DNA of 64,000 nucleotides, taken from the NCBI GenBank assembly GCA_030562195.1, contig JAUJPP010000005.1, forward strand, positions 4,239,326 through 4,303,325. The letters run 5' to 3'. Numbering within the stretch: position 1 is the first letter of the stretch; every line of letters begins with the position of its first letter. This stretch comes from Nipponacmea schrenckii. Taxonomy: Eukaryota > Mollusca > Gastropoda > Lottiidae. Under the pieces are notes generated by a model. The model made no database searches. It had not been told where the DNA came from and saw only the letters and a program-made list of their open reading frames with translations. Positions 21,250-32,832 of the stretch are shown one piece after another. Both the position numbers and the translations under genes were made by a program.

Positions 21250-22940
21250 AAAACACCATTCGTAAGCGACAATTCGTAAGCCCAGGATGTATACCCTCTT
21301 CCCTCCAGGGGCCAAAATGAACAAAAAAAAAAATAGTTTACCATTTACAATACATTTTTATTAATAAACAACATAATTATCATAATATATACAATAATAA
21401 ATACATGTACTGTTATTATAACAGTGATATATAATATCAATAAGTCATATACACATTATAAACAATAGAGACTATTAATATAGTATTCTATAACCTGCCA
21501 AAAATTAACTTAAATAGACTGATCATTTCATTATCAAAAACATCATAAATTATCAACGGAAATATTTTATTTACATCAATGTATATCTACTGAATTTGTT
21601 TTAAACTGGTTAATTACACATAGAACGTACTAATTGTTAAAAAACAAAATGCCCTTTTAAATAATTTTATTGTTTCTGTCAATTAGTAAAATTGATTTTT
21701 AATTCAACTTAATTAGTCAATTAGATTCTTGAAATCTTGATTATTAATTATTTGACAGCAGTTCAAAATGGAAACCAAATTGATAGAACAATTGGTAATA
21801 GAATAATTGGATGTGTGTTAATTAAGCAATGATTCCAACTTGAACAACATTAAATTGACATCTAATATATTTCTTACTCCGAATCTCAATCTAAATTTAA
21901 ATCTAGTCCAGTACGGAAGGACATTATTACCTAAAGTCTATGCTATGTAGAAATATCTAATTTACTAATGTTATGTAGATTATACGGATATTTTGTGTTA
22001 TAAGTTAAAAGTTGTCCGTTAACATGCCAGTAATGTACGAGACGTACGTAACAATTCATATGTTTCATGTTTAATGTGAAAACACAAAACATATCTAACA
22101 AAAGTCAAATATTAAATCTAAAACTAAACATCTTACATAATGTTTCAATCGCATTCCATAAAACATTTGAACTTTTGAACAAGTTTTTTATCTCTTTACT
22201 TAAAACATTAGTATCTTTACTTTAGACATATAACACAGATTCGGGTCTCATTGCTAAGTCTAGAAAAGACCCTGTAAATATAACCCTGTAACTATCTATT
22301 TATTTCAGGCCTTACACAAGTCTAAAACACCATCCATTAACTCCCTCAAACAATCGAATCATGTTAGTTATATGTATATATTATTTGCAAGTATTATTAT
22401 ATTTTAGTCATTCAAGATTTCATTGTTATCTTTAATTGTATTTTTAATCTAATCTTCGGAATCATTACTTTATGTAATAACAGAAATGTGAAGGAAAATG
22501 TATGTTCTCTTCTTGTGACCTTGGCCAGTGCTTCCATAGGAGAGTATCTTCTATAACACCCAATACACAATCAAGCAGATATATTGACTGGTACTGTAAG
22601 GTCAATGATAAATTTATCACTATGTTTTTACATTTTACACATTAGACATATTTCTTGTTATGGTACAGATGACTAGTATGTAGTGATGTGGCCCTGATTC
22701 TTGTTCAATGATAAATTTGCCTTGAAATTTTTTCTTTTGATATTAATTTGTCATTCCATTAAGGTACTAAAATTCAAATCAAATGATTTCCTATAAGGTT
22801 TTGATTATTAGAAAGTTTTAAAATTTCATATTTCACAGTGGGCGACTGTTTTAAATTGAATGTTGTCTGAAAATAAACAGTTGTATTAGAATTACCTCCC
22901 TTTATGTGCTCTTGCAATAGGAAAGAAATTTCGCCCGCTT
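21250..22940. other. Very AT-rich intergenic stretch
   Basis: No frame reaches 60 codons and no element was recognised. Some segments (21340-21760) are about 80% A+T. Confidence 0.6.
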
Positions 22941-22949
22941 ACTGATTTT

Positions 22950-24160
22950 CATTGGTTGAAATATCATTATCCAATCGCAGTTTAGCTTTAATTTACTGAG
23001 TAAAAATTCAGCTTGGGTGACACTGATTGGTAATAATTGGTCTAATCAGTCGGCACATTCTGAACCATCGAGTCACGGTTTGTTCGGAATTACTCGTATC
23101 TAACTAGCCAAAAATGAACAATTTTGTGGATTTTTTTCTAGATTTGGCTACCGAGATTTAGTGATCTCTTTTGCAACGTATTTGTATGTCTCCTTACAAA
23201 AAACTAGCGGTTGAAAATTATTAGTAAGCGATTTCTGGCCAAAAATGTTGAGCTAGGCTGCCGAGCTGTGTGAAAGTCCACATTCGTACCAATAACCTGG
23301 GAAAGTCACGATTGTCTCGTTTTATAGGGTAGCTTGGTCGTAGTCTTAATTATCCAAACTGAAATCTCTCTTAATAATTTTTGTCCGGTCTATCCTGACT
23401 GAATATTATAGTCATTGTCCTGATCTTCCAGACGGAATTCGCTGGTAATGATTTTGCTAATGCGCAAATATAAAAAAAAACAACGAAGTAACGAATTCAA
23501 GGGCATAAGTCGATGCAAAATTGAAAGCGTTCTTCCTCATAAATTTTGAAAAAAAAACAGTAAACCTGAGACATATAGAAATAAATTGTCGCCCATATTT
23601 TTCCGATTCTATTTTGGCTAAAAGGATTTCCTCTAAATGTAATACATGATAGAAAACTTGTAAGTTAAGATGACAGCTTAACTAATTACTAACTTTTCCT
23701 TTCGCCAATTAATCTGTACCAATTCCAGCGTAAACACTGACCACAAGATGTCGCTTCTTTTGTCCAAATATGGCCAGGTTGTTAGAGGTCACGTAAGGTT
23801 ACGGACATGAATTACGTCTGCGAGGCTAATAAAAGATGGCCGACTAATAGTTAAACAAGAGGTTACGTTGAAACAATGGCGACCACGGATTAACGTCACG
23901 TGCCTTTTAATCAGGGGAGATAAGCGATGTTATTTTGGTCAAAGGTCTTCGGACAGTGGTCAGTTCTTGTTGACCAATTGGGTGTTAATTACTGTAATTT
24001 CATCGTCTTGGACTAAAAGCTCCAAATTAAACCAGATTATGTTTAACGAGGTGGATGGTCGCCATTGTTGATGTCCAGTTACATGATGTCAGCGTGTTAT
24101 TAAAGACTTTTCATAAAATATTCAGAAATTTATTTATTTTTAACTTGGAACCCCAGTTGA
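22950..24160 (+). repeat. Copy 1 of a ~1.2-kb dispersed repeat (inverted partner at 51070-52180)
   Basis: The reverse complement of 51070-52180 aligns over this whole interval. The 3' half (23690-24160) is near identical, while the middle (23100-23680) is diverged with indels. Outer ends are AT-rich and show no obvious terminal inverted repeats. The conserved part includes ATGGCGACC-, AGATGGCCGAC- and GGTCGCCATTG-type motifs (YY1-like) and CCACAAGATGTCGC, close to a CTCF core. A 67-codon frame is present but not convincing. It may be a non-autonomous element or an old segmental duplication. Confidence 0.8.
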
Positions 24161-25019
24161 CTTCCTTACCCTCAAAAATTGTTATAAATGTAAGTTTAAG
24201 TTATGAAATTTTTGCCATATTTTAGATTTTTTTTTAACGCCGTCATTTGTACTTTATCAGAAAAGAAAGGGCGACAATAACATTCCTTGCGTAATCCCAT
24301 TTTGAGGCAAGTTTGCTCAGAGGGTTTTATGTACTCTCTTAGGTGCCAGTACCTCCCGTTGAGAACCAGGGCCTTAAATATTTTGCAATTATTCTTGAAC
24401 TGTTCCATAACAAATCCCTAAATATATTTTTGATAAATTTGCCCCAATTTTGATGGTTGCCATGAATTAACGTTTCCCATTCTTTTAATCGTCTATTTAA
24501 TAGTGATGAAAGGTAAATTAAAGCCGCTAAAAAAACGTCAACATATCGGCTTTATTGCCCTTTTATACCTTATTGCTCTGTGGTATATATGATAATAATA
24601 TGCAAAGAAGGTTAACCGGACACCCAGACTGTGTACGGTGATTTTAAGTTTACATGCTGCGTTATGTGATTGGTCTGTGTATACTATGGTATCCAATGAA
24701 ATACGTGGTTTCTTGAATGATATCATGGTGATTCCGCACTATCATCTTTCCAAAGTTTTATGACATACATGATATGCAAATTAGGTTGAAAATAAAGGGA
24801 CATAAACCAGTTAAAAATCTGTTACTTGCTATTTAGCTAGTTTTATGTCCCTTAGTGGTGAGGGGTCTTTTACCACTTCGGTTAAGTTGTTTATGAGAAT
24901 AAGGAGTTGTATATCAATACATTTCAATTCATGGCATTCGCCCTAGAGCACTATGGAGATTTTTTTAAGGAAAGGCATCCTGCTCAATGTAACCAAGCAA
25001 ATGACACCATGCATAGTAC
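24161..25019. other. Intergenic, nothing recognised
   Basis: Two short minus frames (62 and 70 codons) have no family resemblance. Confidence 0.5.
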
Positions 25020-25652
25020 CACCCTCTAACTGACTGAGCTATAGAATCAACGCCCTGACTGACTGTGCTATAGAATCAACGCCCTGACTGACTGTGCTAT
25101 AGAATCAACGCCCTGACTGACTGTGCTATAGAACCAACGCCCTGACTGACTGTGCTATAGAATCAACGCCCTGACTGACTGTGCTATAGATCAACGCCTA
25201 TGATCTGACTGTGCTATAGATCAACGCCCTGACTGACTGGCTATAGAATCAACGCCCTGACTGACTGTGCTATAGAACCAACGCCCTGACTGACTGTGCA
25301 TAGAACAACGCCTGACGGCTGTGCTATAGAATCAACGCCCTGACTGACTGTGCTATGGAACCAACGCTCTAACCGCTGTGCTATAGAATCAACGCCCTGA
25401 CTGACTGTGCTATAGAACCAACGCTCTAACTGACTGTGCTATAGAATCAACGCCCTGACTGACTGTGCTATAGAATCAACGCCCTGACTGACTGTGCTAT
25501 GGAACCAACGCTCTGAATGACTGTGCTATAGAATCAACGCCCTGACTGACTGTGCTATAGAACCAACGCCCTGAATGACTGTGCTATAGAATCAACGCCC
25601 TGACTGACTGTGCTATGGAACCAACGCTCTAACCGCTGTGCTATAGGTAGTT
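25020..25652. repeat. 29-bp satellite, inverted relative of the 11.1-kb array
   Basis: About 21 units of TGTGCTATAGAATCAACGCC plus CTGACTGAC. Some units instead read CCAACGCTCTAACCGCTGTG, the exact reverse complement of the 28-bp unit at 11149-11706. The array therefore mixes two unit types of one family. On the minus strand these carry TAGCACAG..., the A-box-like core. Confidence 0.92.
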
Positions 25653-28009
25653 GGACATGTTAGTTTTAGATAAAGATGGGCGTGTTGTGGTGTGATGTTG
25701 TTTTATATATGGTTGGACAAGGTGTGTCGGATAATGATCTTAAGCAATAAGTGGTAACCACTTACATAATTGAGAAAACTGCTGAGCTAGTGACGTGATC
25801 AATGGTCTCAAAAGAAATAGATGGTTTAATTGCTACGTGACCATGCTTAAGTGGCATTTTTTACCAAATTTTATTGATTCATTTTCAACAATATTGACCA
25901 ATTTAAATAAAACGCATCGATTACGTTTAAACATGAATGGTGGCATCCCTGAAACATGCTTAAGTGGCAGTATACGAGACAGTGGTGTACTCTTTATTTC
26001 AAATAACGATCTACAACTGAAGATTCAGTTGAATGAAATTTACAGTTAGTCTTATAAGAAATCAATTGACTGAGTAACAATCCTTTACTAATGGGAATAT
26101 TATAGCCATTGCATTTTAAGGCCAAATTATTAAAATAAATGGGTAAGAAATAAACTTAGTAGGAAATAAACTTAGTACCGTTGTATAAGCATTTAATGGC
26201 ATTTATTGCTTCTATTTGCACCTTCCTATGTTCCATGAACAATGTCTGTTCAAAACTATGCAGTCTCTGCGTCGACTTCTGCATTGTGTTCCAGTAATTC
26301 TATATAAAAGAATACATCTTGGAATGCTTCTATGTGCGCCTTCCTATGTTCTGACCATGTCTTAAAAGCTCATTTTTCCCATGCCCAACCTATGTTCAGA
26401 CCAATGCTTTAAACAGCTTCTATCTCTTCCTTCCAATGCTTCGTCCACACGTTGCGTTCCTGAAACACACTGGATGATACGAATTACAGTACTCATAAAT
26501 GTCTTTTATTTTCCAGGCCTTGGTAATAGATGGTAATAGAGATCTAGAACTTTGAAGAGAAAGGTAGGTGCTGGTTTGGAATTACTATTGGCTGCTGATA
26601 CCCTGAGAGTTGCTCCTTGACCGTCTGTACTGTACTAAAGGAAAAAGCTCTGTAAAAATATAGAAAAGTCCCGCTGTGTTTGTTGCTTATTAATAGATTG
26701 AAAAATACTTTTCAACCTTGGTTCCTATTCTAGGACGATCGTTAAATGAGATAAATTCCCTGCTTTACCGTGAATAATTTCAATTCTTCTTGAGGTACAC
26801 TGGAAGAACTTCAACTATAACTACCACAAAATTCAAACTAGCTTCATATAGTTATTAATACGATTTATTCTATAACTAAAGAATCGATCGTACTTGAACC
26901 CTAAAGCACCCGACATCTCAAACTGTGAACTCTCCAAATCCAAACAGATATTCGAATATTCTCAATCTGGCTAGCAAATGGCAGTGAAGGGAACCCAGAT
27001 TTCTCCGACGACAGAAGCCCCGAATATACGAACAATCTCGCTAAATTTATTAATAAAAATTGATCTATGATATTAAGAATTCATGACACTCGAACGAATT
27101 GACAAAATGAGAACCTTTTCCTGTTGTTTCGCCGTTTTATTGCGAAAAGAAATCTCGAATTTGTTCATTAACAGCTTCCTGAGAACATCGAACACAATAT
27201 CAAAGTTTCACAATAACGCAATTGGAAGTCAAAAAGCAAACAAAAAGCCACGAAAGTAATCATTTCTGGGCAGGAAATCACGTTAAGGTAGTCATAGGGC
27301 CTAATTAGATGTTAATGGGTTTTAAAATGAAATTTTCGCTGATTTATGAGACGTTTGAGGAAAAGAGATCTGAATTTTCTGTTTCCAATTATGCTTTCGT
27401 CCTCTTCTCAATTCGGCATGCATGAAATTTTTTATTTACAAGAAAATATGGAGAAAAGGCAAGTTTTTTGACAATTCGCCAATATGTTGTCGCAAATTAA
27501 TTATGCATTTCACATATGCCACTTCAGAGCCTGTGTTTTATGACCGTATTCGTCGAATGTCGGATTCTGAAAAACTGCGACCCTTTTCTCTATTACTTCC
27601 ACGATCACACATTGCACGTGTTTGTATTGAAGGTTTGCATGAAGACATGTTTTGAATTTGCAGGATTTTTTTTGATTTAATTCCGTATTTGATTATAAAT
27701 TATACAGAATTTGTCCTGGGTATATTTCTTAATGCACCATTTCGATATTTTTAACGTTTTGACGCCAACTGTTGCATCATTGTTATTAGAGGTTTTTTGC
27801 TTTATCTGAATAAGCTTCAAACGACTTGTTGCCTGCAACTCATGATGAAATATGTCACGTTTTAGTTTAGGTTTCCCTATGAGTTTCTCTTTGGATGTCT
27901 TTGGTTGTTATAACATCCTTTTAGGTCGGATGAAAGACACTGTTAATGTAGGTGGGTGGTGCTACTGTTCTGTACTAAACCATTCTTACCATTCATTCTG
28001 TGACCTTTC
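25653..28009. other. Intergenic, nothing recognised
   Basis: A loose repetition of TTCTATGTGCGCCTTCCTATGTTC-like sequence occurs around 26205-26460. Frames at 25795, 27422 and 27852 (74-84 codons) lack splice-bounded neighbours and family resemblance. Confidence 0.5.
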
Positions 28010-28205
28010 TAATTTTGTCCAAAGACTGCACAACAGTGTCGTAAATCCAGTGGGTACAGATAATCCGAAAAATTAATGTCACGAGGCTTGGTCAAGGTCT
28101 AGCTAGTAAGAAGGATTCTTAACTGTGAACCTTGTAATAGTTAGTTGTTTCTCTGTTGCTTTCGTAGTGTATCGTTAAATGAAGGGTGTAAAACTCCATT
28201 CCGGG
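28010..28205 (+). mobile_element. SINE fragment (body plus 3' tail)
   Basis: It aligns with the copies at 37018 and 42265 through GGGTACAGATAATCC, GGTCAAGGTCTAGCT, AGAAGGATTC and GTGAACC...CTTGTAA. It then continues into the family tail GAAGGGTGTAAAACTCCATTC. Confidence 0.65.
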
Positions 28206-28704
28206 GTGCACCAGGGATCCATTCTATAAGCAATGTTATCTATCGTGTTTATCAACGAAATTCGGAACATTGGTTGAATGAAAAACTCCATTTCATTATA
28301 AAGAATTGGCGAAGGGGAATTGGTAATAAAAATATTTTAAATGGACAGATGCGTTGATGCTTCCTGCACGTGTAATGCACGTGTAAATGAAACATGATTG
28401 AGGCACATTAAATGTCAGCTGCTTTTTCTTGTTTTTAGTAATTTCATAATTCATTTGGTGGGCCCTTACTTTAATCGCTTAATTAGAATTAACTGCTAGA
28501 AAATAAAGGGAAAATATGCTCCTAATTGGATTACATATGATGCAATATCCGTTTAAATGATTAGATATTCGGACCAGAGGCAGCTTAACTCATAATTGAG
28601 GGATCTGGATGGAATATAAATGATATATATGTAGAGTACACCATATGGGATTTTTGCAACCATACTTGTAACTTGCAGCTATGAAGAACATCTTTAATCC
28701 AACA

Positions 28705-29022
28705 CCAGGGAATATGTGGCTCAGTGAGTTAAACGTTGGCTTGCTAACCTGAAAGTCCAGGGTTCAAGTCCGACAAAGGTCGTGATGTACTTTCGGATTT
28801 TCGGCCGGTTTTCCTTTGTCAGTGATGATACTCAGAGGGAATGACATGAAAAAGCGTCGGATGGGACAATAAACCGAGGCTCCGTGAGCTCCAGACTGTG
28901 TACCTTAAAGATCTCTATTGTCTCTGTCCTTGTAATTTTACCCGCATTGCACACTGCATGGCGTTGCCCGTCTTCATTAGCCAATCCGGTACAGAAGAGT
29001 AGGACGCAAAACTTCATTCAGT
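28705..29022 (+). mobile_element. tRNA-derived SINE, most complete copy
   Basis: The 5' head has a Pol III A box (TGGCTCAGTGAG, 28717-28728) and B box (GGTTCAAGTCC, 28761-28771) at tRNA-like spacing. A ~220-bp body follows, with GCACACTGCATGGCGTTGCC near 28948 and the tail GAAGAGTAGGACGCAAAACT TCATTC ending near 29020. Partial copies of body or tail recur at several places in the window. Confidence 0.85.
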
Positions 29023-32000
29023 TTATTTTTTTTATCAATTCTATGCAAATTTTTCTTACGAGTTTCCAAAGACCCAGCACTCTTTTGTTATTCGTTTCAT
29101 TTAAAATGGGTCAAAATAAAATAAAAATGGCAAAAACTCTTTTCTCAAACGATGACTGTTGTATAACCTTAAGGGTTGCCATGGGAACACTTTATGAAAT
29201 TAATTTAGGATATAAATCATAACACTGGAGAATTTTCTTCCTGCAAATTAAATGAATAATACAAATTTGGAATCCTTTGTCCCCAAAACCTATCCAGGTG
29301 CAGCGCCATTTGTTAGAACGACGTCTCCAATACACCCTTATATCAAATATAAGATATTTTATCCTCAAAATGGCGACTAATTGCTAGTGCGCACGCGTCA
29401 ATCTCAATTCGGCATACCGTCAGTCACGTGTCTAACGGTACGCTCATCCAGACGGCAATTTTTCATCGTATTTGTTTGAATTCGGAAAATGGCTCTTTAT
29501 AAAGATCAGAGGCTGGGAGATTGACTGTCAGAAACGCTTGGCTATAGAAAAACCTTCGTTTCTTTCACGTCATTGCTTGCTTTTCGGAACAAATAAAAAC
29601 AAGGGGAGACAATTGAATTGAGTCCCAACGCACGTGCCGTCACTCCAGTGTCATCTCGTTCAATCGAGATTTTAGTTTTTGAAGCGGAATAGACTCGTAT
29701 TAGTTAACATAAAGAACGCTTACTTTCGATCAACTAAGTCCCTTATTTCTAAGCGATATTTCTTACGCTTACGTCGAAACCCTGTTAATCGAAGCTTGTA
29801 GATATCTATCAATTAAGGCTCGATGTGAAATTGCAGGCCACATGAAACTTTGCCATAAGTGCAGATTTTTTTGTAGCGGGAGAACAGAGCTCGAGGTGCA
29901 CGTGGACTGCAGACGTTAGAGTGTCGTTCGGGCATCTGTCGTTGCGTTTGTTGTTTTATATCTGGTAACCAACGATTGTAGTCAGGGATTGTTTGTGTTT
30001 ATTTTATCTCCAGCTAACAGATGTAGACGTTCTCAGTCACAATTATGTCACCTTCGCTAGGCCTTCGAGATGGTACCTTTGCATCCTGGGGTCCCTATTG
30101 TGAGAATCGTTTAGACTTTCTAATAGAGACTGTGCTGAACGTTAAAATCTTTTCCGTAACAGTTGAATTCGAAACAGAAATTCAGTTTGATTTTTCTATT
30201 ATGGATAAATTTCCTTGTGACATTCGTGGATTTCCAGGGGTTTTTTTTGGGGGGGGGGGGGATATTTTTTACCTAAATTTAGGATTCTAATACGTCTTGG
30301 AACGTAGTCTCCATTCGTAATTTTGTGACAGAAGGGCTAACACACAAAAAATGAGAAGCTTTCGTGATAATGAACATTAAACGCTCGTCTTAGGGTAATT
30401 TGAAAAAGTAACTTATGTCAGGCTATATTCCGATTCAAGGTGCCATGTTGGATTCAGCTGTTTGATTTGGTCTAGACGAATTCTGTCAAAAATTGGCATC
30501 TTGGAAGTCTGCTAGTAACATGATTCTGTGAATTTCTTTGATGCAATTGTTCTAGTCGTCGAAACAGTTTTAAGAAATTCTTTGAAGAAATTGTATGCAT
30601 AGAAAAAGCCATCGTTCATGCAATTTTCATCGGTCGTTGTTTCGGAGCACAATATGAAGTGAAGATTCTACGGTAAAAAAAAACAAGTTCTCCAAGATTC
30701 TGAAAAATACATCATTGATTCGCATCATGATTACTTTTTTTTTTAGTTTTTAAGTTTATGTTATGTGTGAGTTTAAAAATAAGCCGTTTTTAATTCGTCC
30801 AGCGACGCACATGTTTTCATACACGTGGTCCCTATAACATGTCTAGAGACCAATTTGCACGTGCATTCGAGTCTTTCATCTGTTCAGAGAATGTTAAATA
30901 ACCGGCGAATTTCGTAGTGGGTCGAGGTGCCTGGGTCGTGGTGCCTGGGTCGTGGTGGCTGGGTCGTGGTGGTTCATTTGTGGGTGGTCGTGAAAGGGTG
31001 TGAAAGGACGTTTGAATTCCGCACATCCCAGCATTCAACCTACAATATACTAGTAATAAAAATCACATTGGATCCACAATGATGACCCATGCACAACGTC
31101 AGTGCACGTTCGTTTCAGACATAATGCCACATTGATTACAACAAAGTACTTGCAACACACGTTTAGTCGACTTCGGTCAATCAGCTCTACTTGAAACAAC
31201 CAACCTTGAAATCCATTTTGACATTGGATAACCTTAAAAACTCGTTAGTTAATATGAACTAATCTTCTCATCATATTCAAGTACTATTAGTAACCCGAAG
31301 GTGGCCCTAAAGCAATTAATTAGTACAATTATCTCCCTTGAATAAGCCTTGATTAGAATTGGTACTTTAAGTAGCACAGTTTAAGAGAAAGATCCGCGGG
31401 CACATTAAAAAATGTATGGGACATTTTTCCCAGCTTTAACTTCGCGAAAAGGGTCCCTTTCTTTTTCGATTTCGAAGGATAGTTGTTTGCTTTGAGAGAT
31501 ACTTCAAAAGTATGGCTTATATCTGATTTAAACATATTTTATTGCACTCTTATAAAGAAATACAAGAGGATAAAGTTACAAAAACTTATATTAACCCTCT
31601 CCATATTGAATATCATAAATATCTTGTACACATAATTTTAGATTAGATATCTGTTCTAGGACTTAGCTAAGTCGTAACTATATTTTCAAGAGTCTTTTCA
31701 GATGCTTATTCTGTCCTTTTACTCAATTGTCTATACCTTTGTTAGCAGTTAACAACGAAAGAAATATAATAAAACCTTTTACTATGAAAATAATATTCTG
31801 AACTTGTTAATAGGGTTTTGTTTGAAAAAGATCAAAATTCGAATTCGATGCCAAAACACAAGGAGATTTCTAAATGAATTGCGTGAGGTTTTCAAATTGA
31901 CGGATCCTGATTTCCGAAATTTACACCCTTCAGAGGCCCATTGTGGGAAAATGACTATTAATGTTTGACCCTTTGTGCGTATCTCGTTACAATTAGGGTT

Positions 32001-32739
32001 GTTGATACCAAATAGAGCCTCGTTAAAACGATCTCGTCTTCAACTCGCGATCAATCACGACGAGTCATTCGGTAACCCCGCCATGAAAAATCCGACCTAA
32101 GCACAGATCATTTCCATTCGAAACCATCTTCATTAAAGGGGATTGCTATTAGAATTAGTTGGGCAAATTAGATTAGACCCTAATTTCAGACACTCTTCTG
32201 TTAACCACGTGCTTTAATCTCGCCAATACTGCGTGAGACTATGCACGAAATTTCGCCGCTAGGGGGTTTGTCAGTCACGTGATGATTGATCGCGCTCGTT
32301 TGATTTCTCCGACTGTTTTTAACGTCTTATTGAATTGAATGTGTGAACTTGTTTGAACGTTTAGATTAAATGACAGACCCTTCTAAGATCTATTAATCAT
32401 TTTTGGCTTATAATTTGTAAATATTCAAAATATAAGTGGAGTTTGCGATCGTTTAACGCCTGTTATTGGACTAATGAGCCAAACAGGGAGTCATCGTGAG
32501 AGAAAAAAGACCTCTGGCCATTTTCTTCAATTTTATTGTCGAATTGTTTCCTTGAAAAGTAATTTATCAAAATTTTCGTCATTAGAACCAATTGTCAAGA
32601 CCATTCGTTATAAATTTTTATATGCCTTGGTATAAAACACGAGTACCCCTTTTTTAAATAACAGCTATATAACAAGTTCTATATAGAAATACATTGAAAT
32701 GACTAATTTTCGATATAAAGAGCCTTCCCATGGGTATAT
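29023..32739. other. Gene-free intergenic DNA
   Basis: No exon, RNA or coding frame could be supported. There is a G run at 30248-30260 and a short GGTGCCTGGGTCGTGGTG duplication at 30923-30970. CCGCTAGGGGG, a CTCF-like core, sits at 32256-32266. Confidence 0.5.
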
Positions 32740-32832
32740 CTATGCAAAATGGATCCCTTTCATTGTCTTGCTCGTCTTCATTTGCCTATTATCTACAGAA
32801 GAGTAGGACGTAAAACTTCATTCATTTCATGT
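32740..32832 (+). mobile_element. SINE 3' fragment
   Basis: The tail ACAGAAGAGTAGGACGTAAA ACTTCATTCATTTCAT matches the 3' end of the SINE at 28705-29022. The preceding CATTGTCTTGCTCGTCTTCATT resembles its body. Confidence 0.7.

Noticed and set aside
28717..28790. A functional tRNA gene
   Set aside because: A and B boxes are present but no acceptor stem pairs, and the sequence continues into a SINE body.
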